From CBDDEH01 sp965226865 (GTDB lineage Bacteria; Chloroflexota; Dehalococcoidia; Lucifugimonadales; JAGWBF01), in NCBI GenBank assembly GCA_965226865.1, contig CBDDEH010000004.1, forward strand, positions 868,001 to 932,000: a stretch of DNA of 64,000 nt, read 5' to 3'. Made by a program: the position numbers and the translations under genes. Shown here in pieces: positions 40,720 through 49,860 of the stretch (positions are counted from its first letter, which is position 1; every line of letters starts with the position of its first letter). The notes beneath the pieces are model-generated. The model made no database searches. It was not told where the DNA came from and saw nothing but the letters and a program-made list of their open reading frames with translations.

Positions 40720-41301
40720 TCAATGGTTGGACTTGGCCACCCTGTTCAAGAAGTTTTGGAGCAGGTCCTTGCCCACTTCGGTCATGATGGACTCTGGGTG
40801 GAACTGGATTCCCTCCACCGGGTGTTCCTTGTGCCGCAGGCCCATGATGATCCCCTTGTCGGTTCGAGCCGTCACTTCCAGGGCGTCTGGGAGGCCTTCC
40901 GTGAAGACCGCCAGGGAGTGGTATCGGATGGCCTCGAAGGGGTTGGGCAGACCCTCGAACACACCCTTGCCGTCGTGATGGATCATCGACATTTTGCCGT
41001 GCATTATCTCCCCAGCCCTGTCCACTCTACCCCCATAGGCATCGCCGATGCACTGGTGCCCAAGGCACACACCCAGGGTGGGTACCGTCGGGCCGAAGCG
41101 GAGTATAACGTCGTTGGATATGCCGGCCTCCTTCGGCGTACATGGCCCCGGAGAGATCACGATGCCCTGGGGCTTCATGGCGTCCACGCCGTCCGGAGTA
41201 ACTTTGTCGTTGCGCACCACGGTCACGTCGGCGCCCAGCTCACAAAGGTACTGATAAAGGTTGTACGTAAAGCTGCCGTAGTTGTCGATCAGGAGGATCA
41301 T
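40720..41301 (-). CDS. trpG: Anthranilate synthase component II (glutamine amidotransferase)
   Basis: A 193-residue class I glutamine amidotransferase that supplies ammonia to TrpE. The catalytic Cys lies in LGVCLGHQCIGDAYGG, the oxyanion loop in ISPGPCTPKEAG, and the catalytic His/Glu in GIQFHPESIMTEVGKDLLQN. It starts at ATG 41301, 15 bases after trpE. In some bacteria this subunit also serves folate synthesis (PabA); the trp context favours TrpG. Confidence 0.95.
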   Translation of the reverse strand: MILLIDNYGSFTYNLYQYLCELGADVTVVRNDKVTPDGVDAMKPQGIVISPGPCTPKEAGISNDVILRFGPTVPTLGVCLGHQCIGDAYGGRVDRAGEIMHGKMSMIHHDGKGVFEGLPNPFEAIRYHSLAVFTEGLPDALEVTARTDKGIIMGLRHKEHPVEGIQFHPESIMTEVGKDLLQNFLNRVAKSNH

Positions 41302-41316
41302 ATCTGCGCTCTCACT

Positions 41317-42765
41317 TCAGTCCCGGCCTTCGGCCTTGTCGATAGCCTTTAGCAGGGCGCCAGCTTTATGTAAAGTCTCCTGGTACTCATCCTCGGGAGT
41401 GCTATCAGCCACTACGCCGCCGCCAGCCTGTATATAGGCGACGCCGTCCTTTATCACGGCGGTGCGCAGGGTTATGGCGGTATCAACGTTGCCTGAGAAG
41501 CTGAAGTATCCCACCGCTCCACCATAAGGGCCACGCCTCTCACCTTCCAGCTCGGCGATGATCTCCATGGCACGGATCTTGGGCGCTCCTGACAGCGTTC
41601 CAGCCGGGAAGCAGGCCCCCATGGCGTCATAAGGTGTGAGACCTTCCTTAAGGGTACCGGTCACGTGGGAGACGAGGTGCATCACCCTCGAGTAGCGTTC
41701 CACCCCCATGAGCTGGCTCACCTTCACGCTGCCCGTCTTGCTGACACGGCCTACGTCGTTGCGAGCCAGGTCCACCAACATGATGTGTTCGGCCTGCTGC
41801 TTCTCGCTCGACCTGAGCTCTTCCTCCAGCGCATCGTCTTCCTCCGGTGTATCACCTCTAGGGCGCGTTCCCGCGATCGGGTGGGTTGTCAAAGAGCCAT
41901 CCTCTACCCTGACCAGGGTTTCGATGGATGCCCCCACAATGTGGAAGTCGTCTAGGTGCAGGTAGTACATGTAGGGCGAAGGATTAATCGCTCTCAGGGC
42001 CCGATATATCTGTAGCGGATGGGCGCTGGTCTTCCTCGCAAGACGCTGGGACGGTACCACCTGGATTATGTCTCCAGCAGCGATATACTCTTTGGACCGC
42101 TCAACCGCCTCCTCGTATTGTCTCCTGGTAAAGTTGGATGTGAACTTCGAGGGCTGTGTACTGGCAGGAGTGGTCGCCGGCGTCTGAACGTCCAGCGGAG
42201 ACGAGAGCCGGTCCACCAGGGCATCTATCTTGCGTATGGCCTCTTCGTACGCCGCATCCACGTCGCCGTTCAGGTGCACGTGGCTCACCACCTTTATATT
42301 GTGTTCCAGGTGGTCGAAGACGAGAAGGGTGTCGGTAAACATGAATAGAGATTCGGGCAGGCCCAGGCTGTCCACATCCGGCACAGGCACCCTGGGCTCG
42401 AAGTAGTGGACTACGTCGTAAGCCAGATAGCCTACGGCGCCACCATGGAACCTGGGAAGACCCGGAACCGGTACGAGGCTATATTTGTCTAGCTCGGCCT
42501 TTATCGGGACCAGGGGGTCTATTTCTCCCAGGGTCTGCCCTGGGCCGGTCTTTATGGTCGCGTATGGCTCTGTGCCGATGAAGCTGTAGCGTGCCATACG
42601 CTCGCCGCCCTCGACGCTCTCCAGGAGAAATGAGTAGGGTGGCCTGGCGACCTTCAGGTACGCCGACACGGGTGTCTCCAGGTCAGCGTCGATCTCCCGG
42701 TACACGGGAACCAGGTTTCCTTGCCCGGCCAGGCTTCTTAGCTCTTCTACAGTTGGGTTGTACAT
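41317..42765 (-). CDS. trpE: Anthranilate synthase component I
   Basis: A 482-residue chorismate-utilising enzyme. The start MYNPTVEELRSL (ATG 42765, AGGAA five bases upstream) is chosen; the open frame extends 40 codons into the T-box leader and is not coding there. Conserved elements are SFLLESVEGGERMARYSFIG (the tryptophan-feedback site contains LLES), PSPYMYYLH, IAGTRPRG, ELRSSEKQQAEHIMLVDLAR, GTLSGAPKIRAMEIIAELE and the final YIQAGGGVVADSTPEDEYQET. Feedback inhibition by tryptophan is thus likely in addition to T-box control. Confidence 0.96.
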   Translation of the reverse strand: MYNPTVEELRSLAGQGNLVPVYREIDADLETPVSAYLKVARPPYSFLLESVEGGERMARYSFIGTEPYATIKTGPGQTLGEIDPLVPIKAELDKYSLVPVPGLPRFHGGAVGYLAYDVVHYFEPRVPVPDVDSLGLPESLFMFTDTLLVFDHLEHNIKVVSHVHLNGDVDAAYEEAIRKIDALVDRLSSPLDVQTPATTPASTQPSKFTSNFTRRQYEEAVERSKEYIAAGDIIQVVPSQRLARKTSAHPLQIYRALRAINPSPYMYYLHLDDFHIVGASIETLVRVEDGSLTTHPIAGTRPRGDTPEEDDALEEELRSSEKQQAEHIMLVDLARNDVGRVSKTGSVKVSQLMGVERYSRVMHLVSHVTGTLKEGLTPYDAMGACFPAGTLSGAPKIRAMEIIAELEGERRGPYGGAVGYFSFSGNVDTAITLRTAVIKDGVAYIQAGGGVVADSTPEDEYQETLHKAGALLKAIDKAEGRD

Positions 42766-42775
42766 AGACCTTCCT

Positions 42776-43055
42776 AAATGAAAGTACCCACCCCCAAGGG
42801 GCGGGTACTTTTCCCACGGTGCCACCCTATTCGACCCAGACAGCCTCCGCTGTCCAGGCTTTCTCAAGCCGACGACCACACCCATTTGGGCTCGATCGCC
42901 GAGGACATTTAACGGGTCCTATCCGGCTCGGCCTAATCTTCCTAAAGAAATTTCAGCCTGCGGCTCCGGGGTCCATTCTGCTCACGCGCTGGCGCCGGCT
43001 TACACCTTACCCGGCTCTCTGGGCCCCGCTTTGGAGCTTACTAGTCCCCTTCACA
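42776..43055 (-). promoter_or_regulatory. Tryptophan T-box riboswitch upstream of trpE
   Basis: The leader on the minus strand has all T-box parts. Stem I opens with GGGG, the AGTA loop-E motif and AGCTC, which pair with GAGC and CCCC around a specifier loop whose codon is TGG (42975-42973), that is, Trp. Downstream lies the T-box bulge AGGGTGGCACCG (42829-42818), which binds the uncharged tRNA 3' end. It is followed by a terminator hairpin (42812-42778) that competes with the antiterminator. Uncharged tRNA-Trp would allow trpE-G-D-C transcription. Confidence 0.92.
42778..42812 (-). terminator. Terminator of the trp T-box
   Basis: AAAGTACCCGCCCC pairs with GGGGTGGGTACTTT (one G-U), followed by a T-rich end (CATTT). 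It ends 13 bases before the trpE start codon. Confidence 0.88.
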
Positions 43056-43097
43056 GCCTTTGGTTATTATGTTCAATTGTAGCTGAAGTATATTCCT

Positions 43098-43260
43098 GAC
43101 GCTTCGCAGCGTCAAGCTTAACGCTGGTAACCCCTCGCCCCCTTCCTCCAGGAAGTGGGTTCTTCGACATGCTCAGAATGAGCGGGGAATGTGGGGGCAC
43201 CCCCATCCGCCTGAGGCGGACCGCCAGAGGGGCCAGCCCCTCTAGACACCCTGGGAATCT
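43098..43260. repeat. Dispersed repeat cluster upstream of the trp T-box
   Basis: It contains a palindrome GACGCTTCGCAGCGTC (43098-43113), the inverse copy of the GCTCATTCTGAGCATGTCG repeat (43139-43196), TCCGCCTGAGGCGGA (43206-43220) and AGAGGGGC...GCCCCTCT (43226-43243). The same units appear in the same order in the 34.5-35.1 kb region, so this is a composite repeat. No gene is seen in 43082-43376. Confidence 0.7.
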
Positions 43261-43376
43261 ACCTGTCATGGAGGTTTGACGGTGTTCATTCACGAGCCGA
43301 AGCTCTCGATCCGCTCACAGTGATCGTTCCAAAGGAAGGACGAAGAGTTGGGGGCCAGTGCCGATACTTCTTCTGG

Positions 43377-44780
43377 CTACCCTCCCAGGCCGGGCTCGGT
43401 CATGCTCTCGGGATTGAGTAGCTCGTCCAGTTCCTTGTCCGTTAGCGAGGTTCGTTTCTTTGCGACTTCCCTGATAGTCTCGCCCGTGGCGGCGGCCTCT
43501 TTGGCTATCTCCGCGGCTTTATCGTATCCGATGGCGGGGGATAGAGCAGTGCCGAGCATCAGTCCCTTCTCCACCATGGCTTGGCCTTTTTCCGTCGCCT
43601 TGATTCCCTTCACACACTGCTCGGCAAAATTATCGGCCGAGGTGGCAAGCAGGTCGATGGACTGGAGGAGGTTGTAGGCTACGACCGGCATCATCGTGTT
43701 GAGCTCGAAATAACCCCCTTGGCCAGCCACTGAGATGGTTGCGTCGTTGCCGATTACCTGGGCTACTGCCTGGATCAGGGACTCAGCTATAACAGGGTTT
43801 ACCTTCCCGGGCATTATTGAGCTTCCGGGCTGGACCGCCGGGAGAGTCAATTCTCCGATGCCGGCTCTGGGTCCAGAGCCCATCCAGCGAATGTCGTTGG
43901 CGATCTTGTTCAGGCTGATGGCTACCGAGCGCAGGACGCCGCTGGCCGTGACGGCCGAGTCGAGGGTGGACTGGGCCTGGAAGTGGTTTTCGGTCTCCTG
44001 CACATTCACACCGATGATCTCGGATATCGTCTTGCACGCTCTGGTCGAGAACTCGGGATGGGTGTTTACTCCCGTTCCGACTGCCGTGCCCCCAAGGGCA
44101 ACTTGAGACACCTCTTCTATAGCCATATGGAGTCGCCGAATGCCGTACTCGACCTGCCCTGCAAAGCCTTTGAACTCCTGGCCGAGGCGGATGGGAGTGG
44201 CATCCTGAAGGTGGGTGCGGCCCGTCTTGATAACGGGCCAGAACTCGGTGCTCTTCTCTTCCAGATATTTCTGAAGCTTTTCCAGGGCCGGTATCAGTCT
44301 CTCTCTGATTTGTATCAGTGCTGAGACGTGGATAGCCGTTGGGATCACATCGTTGGAGGACTGGCCCATATTCACATGGTCGTTGGGATGGACCAGTTTT
44401 GATCCTCGCTCCCCGCCCATCGTTTCCGTTGCACGATTTGCAATCACTTCGTTGGCGTTGGTGTTTGTTGAGGTGCCGGAACCGGTCTGGAATATATCCA
44501 CCACGAACTGGTCGTCCAGCTTGCCATCTGAGACCTCCGTTGCTGCCTGGACGATCGCCTTTCCGGTGGATTGGTCCAATAGGCCTAGGCTGACGTTGGC
44601 CTCGGCGGCTGCCAGCTTGATCGCTGCCAGGGCTCGGATGAAGCTTCTGGGAAATCGTAGGTCACTGATGGGGAAGTTAAGCTCTGCTCGCCGAGTGGAT
44701 GCGCCGTAGTATGCGTTTTCGGGCACCTCCATCTCACCCATCGAGTCGCGTTCGGTCCTCGTCTTCGGCCTGGTAGCCAA
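43377..44780 (-). CDS. fumC: Class II fumarate hydratase
   Basis: A 467-residue fumarase (fumarate/malate, TCA cycle). The signature GSSIMPGKVNPVIAESLIQ contains the catalytic Ser loop. Also conserved are the N-terminal SMGEMEVPENAYYGASTRRA, SGTSTNTNANEVIANRA, NDHVNMGQSSNDVIPTAIHV and KTGRTHLQDATPIRLGQEF with the catalytic His. The superfamily also includes aspartase; the HLQDATP and GSSIMPGKVNP forms favour fumarase. Confidence 0.95.
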   Translation of the reverse strand: MATRPKTRTERDSMGEMEVPENAYYGASTRRAELNFPISDLRFPRSFIRALAAIKLAAAEANVSLGLLDQSTGKAIVQAATEVSDGKLDDQFVVDIFQTGSGTSTNTNANEVIANRATETMGGERGSKLVHPNDHVNMGQSSNDVIPTAIHVSALIQIRERLIPALEKLQKYLEEKSTEFWPVIKTGRTHLQDATPIRLGQEFKGFAGQVEYGIRRLHMAIEEVSQVALGGTAVGTGVNTHPEFSTRACKTISEIIGVNVQETENHFQAQSTLDSAVTASGVLRSVAISLNKIANDIRWMGSGPRAGIGELTLPAVQPGSSIMPGKVNPVIAESLIQAVAQVIGNDATISVAGQGGYFELNTMMPVVAYNLLQSIDLLATSADNFAEQCVKGIKATEKGQAMVEKGLMLGTALSPAIGYDKAAEIAKEAAATGETIREVAKKRTSLTDKELDELLNPESMTEPGLGG

Positions 44781-44859
44781 TTTGACCCTCCTAAGCCAGT
44801 TTCAGGGGCTAACTGTCCATGTGATTGTAATTGCTTGACGGAAGGTTGGGTAGACCTAT

Positions 44860-44891
44860 AAAAAAGGGTGGCATGGTCGACCATGCCACCC
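44860..44891 (-). terminator. Intrinsic terminator after the sortase gene
   Basis: A perfect 26-base palindrome (44866-44891), GGGTGGCATGGTC with its complement, followed on the minus strand by six T. It lies 28 bases after the sortase stop and before fumC, so it separates the two transcription units. Confidence 0.88.
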
Positions 44892-44919
44892 CGACGAAGC
44901 AGTTACCGATCAATGCCGT

Positions 44920-45945
44920 TTAAGTCTTGGCCCCCACCAGCTCACCCGTGACTACCAGGCGGTGGTCATAAACAAATCGTGGCACACAGACTACCAGGTG
45001 GACATCCGCACTGCCAGAGTCGAAGAGCTTCAGGTCGTCCTCGTGCACAACCCTGGTCTCTTGGACCTTGTACAGGAACGAGCCTTTGCCGTTTTCCACT
45101 ATAACAAATACATCCTCCCCTTTCCGGAGGAGGTCCGGGATCTTGGGCAAGTCGTAGAATACATTCCCCTCCCCGGCGATCGGGCTTTCCAGGTGTCCGA
45201 ACAGCCAGGTGCTGCCCTTCTCACCTGGGTTGGCAGTGGTGGGAATGTGGCCAACCACATGCTTGGGAGTCTCATAGGCGCGGCTGTCGCCTAGATCGCG
45301 AATCGCCAGGCCCGCCACGTCCGAGTCGACGTTGATGGATGGAATGATGATTCGAGAGGGTGCCGGAAGGGTTCCAGGGGCTGGTGCTGCCAGCGGGTCT
45401 ATGGGCTTGAACCCCTGGATCAGAGCCGTTTCCACATAAGAAGCAGGCTCATACTCTAGGGGGTTGCTCCAGTACCTGGCTTTCATCACCTCGCCGGGAT
45501 AAAGCTGTTGAGCCGGAATCGCGGGAGGCGCTATCGTTAGTTCAGTCACCTCGGCAACCGGGAATAATGGTACGTCCACAACGAGGTTTGTCTGGATTCC
45601 GGATTCACTGGTTGAACTTATGGTATTAGGATCAATGGCCGGCTCACCCTGAGAGATGTTTGAAACGGAGGGTGCACTCGGGACAACTGAGAATATATCC
45701 GCCGAAGTCTGACCCTCGGAGGAGGGATTGGAAGCGGTAGCGGCACCAGCGGTTGCGCCCTGTGAAGTCGCAGCCACGTAGTTATACTTGTCCAGGCCAG
45801 ATCTCGCTACCTCGGCGTAGACGAAATAGCCCACGCCAGCGCTGAGAAGGATACCGCCAATAATGAGAAGTAATACTGCTGAAGACCTGATCAGATGCCG
45901 CTCTAACTTGGAACGCAAGAGCAGATAGTCGTAGCCTGCTTCCAT
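44920..45945 (-). CDS. Sortase-family transpeptidase
   Basis: A 341-residue membrane-anchored sortase. An N-terminal membrane helix (about 21-45) is followed by a long Ser/Thr/Ala-rich linker and the sortase beta-barrel (from about 195, SRIIIPSINVDSDVAGL). The catalytic triad is His251 in WLFGHLES, Cys320 in VVCVPR and Arg329 in YDHRLVVTGE. The Cys context differs from the usual TLxTC. Sortases attach proteins to the wall or polymerise pili through an LPxTG-like signal. Chloroflexota have atypical envelopes, so the role is uncertain. No LPxTG-type substrate was seen in the window. Confidence 0.82.
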   Translation of the reverse strand: MEAGYDYLLLRSKLERHLIRSSAVLLLIIGGILLSAGVGYFVYAEVARSGLDKYNYVAATSQGATAGAATASNPSSEGQTSADIFSVVPSAPSVSNISQGEPAIDPNTISSTSESGIQTNLVVDVPLFPVAEVTELTIAPPAIPAQQLYPGEVMKARYWSNPLEYEPASYVETALIQGFKPIDPLAAPAPGTLPAPSRIIIPSINVDSDVAGLAIRDLGDSRAYETPKHVVGHIPTTANPGEKGSTWLFGHLESPIAGEGNVFYDLPKIPDLLRKGEDVFVIVENGKGSFLYKVQETRVVHEDDLKLFDSGSADVHLVVCVPRFVYDHRLVVTGELVGAKT

Positions 45946-45988
45946 CTCCCTCCCCCCTCATTTTCTACAGCCCGGATCGTCGGGCAGT

Positions 45989-46201
45989 TTAACGAACCCT
46001 TGGCGCATGTAGGGCGCCGTTGTTGATGGGCTCGTTGACGTAGATGTCGCCATTCCGGATCTTGATGTTGAATCCGCACTCTTTATTTGTGCAAACCCAA
46101 GCTTTGTAATGCACCGCGGCGCCTTGGCTACCGTAATCAGATAGGGGCACAAGCTGGCCATGGTTACAGACCAGGCACCGTGGCAGAGTCTCGTCTTCCA
46201 A
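45989..46201 (-). CDS. Small zinc-ribbon protein
   Basis: A 70-residue protein from TTG 46201, where AAGGAGG lies five bases upstream; a start at 46222 would add seven residues but overlaps the ribosome site. Two Cys pairs form a zinc ribbon: CLVCNHGQ near the N-terminus and CTNKECGFNI about 28 residues on. No other domain. Such small ribbons are often DNA- or RNA-binding. It is encoded between rpoD and the sortase gene. Not recognised further. Confidence 0.65.
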   Translation of the reverse strand: MEDETLPRCLVCNHGQLVPLSDYGSQGAAVHYKAWVCTNKECGFNIKIRNGDIYVNEPINNGALHAPRVR

Positions 46202-46352
46202 CCCAACCTCCTTTCGTCCCAAGATGTGGCGAAGTATAGCACCCAGTTTTTAGAATCTACAAGGTCAATGGATGCACGGTTTATAGAGTTCATCTTGGCA
46301 GGAGGCTATTCTCTTGGAGGCGTTGTCACTGGAGGAGCGCCGTTTTGCTAGG

Positions 46353-47903
46353 CTACTCCAAGAAGTCTCGCAGTTTGCGAGAGCGGGTTGGATGCCTGAG
46401 CTTCCTGAGAGCCTTGGCCTCTATCTGGCGTATTCGCTCTCTTGTTACCCCAAACTCCCGTCCGACTTCTTCCAGCGTACGGCTTCGGCCGTCCTCCAAC
46501 CCGAACCGGAGTTGAAGGACCCTGCTTTCTCTGTCTGTTAAGGTATCCAGCACGTCCTGTATCTGCTCCTTGAGCAGTTGGAAAGAGGCGGCGTCCGAGG
46601 GTGCCGGGGCGCTTCTGTCCTCGATGAAGTCACCCAGGTGGCTGTCCTCCTCTTCTCCAATCGGCGTTTCCAGAGACACCGGTTCCTGGGAGATCTTTAT
46701 GATCTCCTCCACCTTCTCCGGATTCACCTCGAGAGCTCGACCAATTTCTTCGGGAGTAGGCTCTCTGCCGTATTCCTGAAGCAGCCTCCTGTGTTGTCTC
46801 ATCAATTTGTTTATCGTCTCCACCATGTGGACAGGTATTCGGATGGTCCTGGCCTGGTCGGCGATAGCCCTGGTGATAGCTTGGCGTATCCACCACGTTG
46901 CGTACGTGCTGAATTTGTAACCCTTCCTGTAATCGAACTTCTCCACGGCCCTGATAAGGCCGATGTTACCTTCCTGGATCAGGTCCAGTAAGGCCATCCC
47001 TCTGCCAATGTACTTCTTTGCCACGCTGACCACTAAGCGCAAGTTAGCTTCGGTCAGGTGACGTTGAGAGCGAAGGCCTTCATCCCATATGCGCTCGAAA
47101 TATGCGTTGAACAGCGAGTCCATCGACTGAAGCTTGAAGTAGCTCTCGGATGTGTCTACAAGCTCCGATAGCTGGTCCAGTGAGCAGTCTTCAAGAGCGT
47201 CGACCGCGTCGGTCGGAAGGAGCCCGCTATCCAACGAGAACTTGATCACCAGACGATCGGAGTCCAGTTGCTCCATCTTGAGGTCTTTGGCGATGCTCTC
47301 CATCAGCTCGGGGTCGAGCATGCCCTCCGTGGCGGTCCTTATTTTAGGGTGGTCGGTTATCTGCGACAGGGTTAAGTTCTGAGGTAGCCCCAGATTCTTG
47401 CCGAGGGAGCTCACCAATGGCTTAGACTTGGCGAGTCTGCGCAACAAAACGAGACATTTCTCCCATGCTTTGGGCTCTCTACCTTCGGCCTCGCGAAGCT
47501 CTTTCTCCACCCCTTCTAGATGCCTCTGGGCCTCCATCTTGCGAGCCAGCACTTTTTCGTCCTTGGATGTAAGAAGGCGCACACGACCGATCTCGCGGAG
47601 GTACATGCGTACCGGGTCGTCGAGCACCTCAGTGCCCTCCATATCTTGTTCCCAATCCGATTCTTCGACGGCCTCGTCTGGTTCTCCTTCGGCTGGCTTA
47701 TCCGGAGGAGCCGGTTGTGGCCATACGCCTTCGGGAGGCACGGCATTTGCAGTATCCGAGTCGGCGGTCAGCACGTTTGCGGCTGCCGCGGCGTCTGTCG
47801 CTCCCACGGCGCTCAGAAGGTCTTTGGTTATCACCCGCGACCCGTTTTCGCTTTCACCTTCTATGACTTCGTCCTCACTTGCTGGACGTCTACGCCTTGG
47901 CAT
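46353..47903 (-). CDS. rpoD: RNA polymerase primary sigma factor (RpoD/SigA)
   Basis: A 516-residue group 1 sigma factor. Region 1.2 is DPVRMYLREIGRVRLLTSKD, followed by a non-conserved stretch and region 2 (LRLVVSVAKKYIGRGMALLD, DLIQEGNIGLIRAVEKFDYR, STYATWWIRQAITRAIADQA), which recognises the -10 element. Region 3 follows, and region 4 (TLEEVGREFGVTRERIRQIE) contacts the -35. The acidic N-terminal ~85 residues are low-complexity. It follows dnaG by 32 bases, the common dnaG-rpoD macromolecular-synthesis arrangement. Confidence 0.97.
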   Translation of the reverse strand: MPRRRRPASEDEVIEGESENGSRVITKDLLSAVGATDAAAAANVLTADSDTANAVPPEGVWPQPAPPDKPAEGEPDEAVEESDWEQDMEGTEVLDDPVRMYLREIGRVRLLTSKDEKVLARKMEAQRHLEGVEKELREAEGREPKAWEKCLVLLRRLAKSKPLVSSLGKNLGLPQNLTLSQITDHPKIRTATEGMLDPELMESIAKDLKMEQLDSDRLVIKFSLDSGLLPTDAVDALEDCSLDQLSELVDTSESYFKLQSMDSLFNAYFERIWDEGLRSQRHLTEANLRLVVSVAKKYIGRGMALLDLIQEGNIGLIRAVEKFDYRKGYKFSTYATWWIRQAITRAIADQARTIRIPVHMVETINKLMRQHRRLLQEYGREPTPEEIGRALEVNPEKVEEIIKISQEPVSLETPIGEEEDSHLGDFIEDRSAPAPSDAASFQLLKEQIQDVLDTLTDRESRVLQLRFGLEDGRSRTLEEVGREFGVTRERIRQIEAKALRKLRHPTRSRKLRDFLE

Positions 47904-47935
47904 ATCTTCACCTTCTTTGGGGCAGCTTAGACTAT

Positions 47936-49804
47936 CTAGCCTTTCTTTTCCACCAATATGTCTCGAATTCTTTCATTGATCTGTAGTATGCTCTGCTCCT
48001 GGAGCTCCTCCTGAGACCCCTGGGAAAGCCGCAGTTCTTCCTCTCTTTTTAACTCGCGTAGATGACGCACCTCAAGGCGGCGAACACAATCCTCGAATGC
48101 GGCGTATTGCTGTTTTCGGTCGGAAGGAGGAAGGGGTTTGGCCAGGAGATAGTCGAGGTGCTCTAGGATATTTCCATCTAACTTTTCTTTTAGAGTATCT
48201 AGTGTGGCATACCTCAGCCAATTTGTAAATACCTCCCGGTTCTCCACACGCTGGAAATACTCCTCCCGCAGACTCTGCAGAGACAAAGTTTCCACGCCAC
48301 TGTCGAATCGCCGGGGATTCTGAAGTATCAATGCCAGAGAGAATTCCTCCAATGGGTCATGGGCCAGCGTCTCAAAGGGTGTGTCGGCAACCTTCTCAGT
48401 CCTGGAGGCTGGTCGGTCGGCCTGACCGTAGCGATGCTTGTTGGCACGGCCAGGGTAAGGAGTGGATCGCCTGACTCGACCCATGCTGGCCCGGAGGGTC
48501 GCCTCGGTCACCCCAAGCCTACCGGCCAGTATCTGGAAATAATGGTCTTGCTGGAACGGGTCCGGCGTCGATGCGATCAATGGGAAGAGAAGCTCGGCTA
48601 CCCTGGACTTGCCCTGGGGCGTTGCCAGGTCGATACGGGAGGAAAGTGCCTCCAGCAGGTATTCCATCAAAGGCACGGCATTGCTGACCAGGTTGCCCCA
48701 TTCTTCAGGGCTCTCCGAGATCACCTCGGCTGGGTCTTTGCCCGGTGGTAAAGGCGCCACTTTGAGAACGGGCATCTCCTGCCGTTGGAATAGGGTTGTG
48801 CCCTGACCGCGCTCGACAGGGTTGGCGTGGAAGACTTTCCATGAGGATTCCAGGCTCCGCAGGGTCGCTTCTTGACCCGCCGTGTCCGGATCCAGCGCGA
48901 GAATGACCTGCCCCAGGGAAGCGGAGCCTGGCTTCCTCAGGAATTTGAGCAGCAACGTCACCTGCTGATGGGTGAGAGCGGTGCCCATGGAGGCTACCAC
49001 GTTGGTAAACCCATGCTGGTGGGCCACTATGGCATCCATGTAACCCTCGACGATAACGGCGCCGTTATCACGTATGTTGTCCTTGGCCAAATGCAGGGAG
49101 TATAGTAGGCTGCCCTTGTCGAAGATGGGAGTCCGAGGTGTATTGAGATACTTGGGCATGGAACCGTCCAGGGCTCTGCCGCCGAAGCCCACCAGCAGAC
49201 CATCCGCATCTCTAATGGGGAAAATCAGGCGGCCGTTGAACAGGTCCCGACAGCTCCCATCGCGGCCCTTGGTGACGACTCCCGATAAGGATAGCTTGCC
49301 CTGGTCCCATCCGTTGAACACAAGGTGGTTTCTGAGGGATTCCCAATCGTCCGGGCTCAGCCCTAATTCGAACTTATCGACAGCTTCTTGTGTAAGCCCC
49401 CGCTGTTCCAGATATGCTCTGGCAAACGAACCCTTACCGGATTTCAGCAGGTTGCGAAAGAAGCCCTTTGCCTGCTCGTTGATCTGGACTAAGGCGTCTG
49501 AATCCTTCCGTCGTCCGGTTTTTTCCGGAAGGTTCACACCAGCTTGTTGGGCGAGCCGCTTGAGGGCGTCGCGAAACTCCAAGCCCTCGATACGCATAAG
49601 GAAGGAAAAAGCATCGCCCCCTGTAGCACACGCTCCAAAGCATCGCCAGCTCTGCCGTTCGGGAAATACGAAAAAGGAAGGCGTCTTCTCCGAGTGGAAG
49701 GGACACAAGCCCCTGAAGCTTCTACCGGAACGCTGCAAGGACGCATGTGGTGAAACGACGTCCAGGATGTCTAGCCGGCTCTTGATCTCGTCTAATACTG
49801 ACAT
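47936..49804 (-). CDS. dnaG: DNA primase
   Basis: A 622-residue bacterial primase making RNA primers for replication. The N-terminal CHC2 zinc finger reads CPFH (Cys34, His37) and CFGAC (Cys55, Cys59), the latter with three residues between the Cys instead of the usual two. The central catalytic domain with YLEQRGLTQEAVDKFELGLS is followed by the TOPRIM domain (AVIVEGYMDAIVAHQHGF, ILALDPDTAGQEA), and a C-terminal DnaB-interacting helical domain ends the protein. It is upstream of and probably co-transcribed with rpoD. Confidence 0.96.
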   Translation of the reverse strand: MSVLDEIKSRLDILDVVSPHASLQRSGRSFRGLCPFHSEKTPSFFVFPERQSWRCFGACATGGDAFSFLMRIEGLEFRDALKRLAQQAGVNLPEKTGRRKDSDALVQINEQAKGFFRNLLKSGKGSFARAYLEQRGLTQEAVDKFELGLSPDDWESLRNHLVFNGWDQGKLSLSGVVTKGRDGSCRDLFNGRLIFPIRDADGLLVGFGGRALDGSMPKYLNTPRTPIFDKGSLLYSLHLAKDNIRDNGAVIVEGYMDAIVAHQHGFTNVVASMGTALTHQQVTLLLKFLRKPGSASLGQVILALDPDTAGQEATLRSLESSWKVFHANPVERGQGTTLFQRQEMPVLKVAPLPPGKDPAEVISESPEEWGNLVSNAVPLMEYLLEALSSRIDLATPQGKSRVAELLFPLIASTPDPFQQDHYFQILAGRLGVTEATLRASMGRVRRSTPYPGRANKHRYGQADRPASRTEKVADTPFETLAHDPLEEFSLALILQNPRRFDSGVETLSLQSLREEYFQRVENREVFTNWLRYATLDTLKEKLDGNILEHLDYLLAKPLPPSDRKQQYAAFEDCVRRLEVRHLRELKREEELRLSQGSQEELQEQSILQINERIRDILVEKKG

Positions 49805-49860
49805 ACAGCCCTTAAGGAAAATTGCCCTATTTAAATTCTAGCACTTTGGGATAACGGTTG

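Noticed and set aside
41317..42885. 522-residue reading of trpE
   Set aside because: The first 40 codons lie inside the T-box leader and terminator; ATG 42765 has a proper ribosome site.
45958..46293. 111-codon ORF over the small zinc-ribbon gene
   Set aside because: The other frame has two CxxC pairs and a good ribosome site; this one has no motifs.
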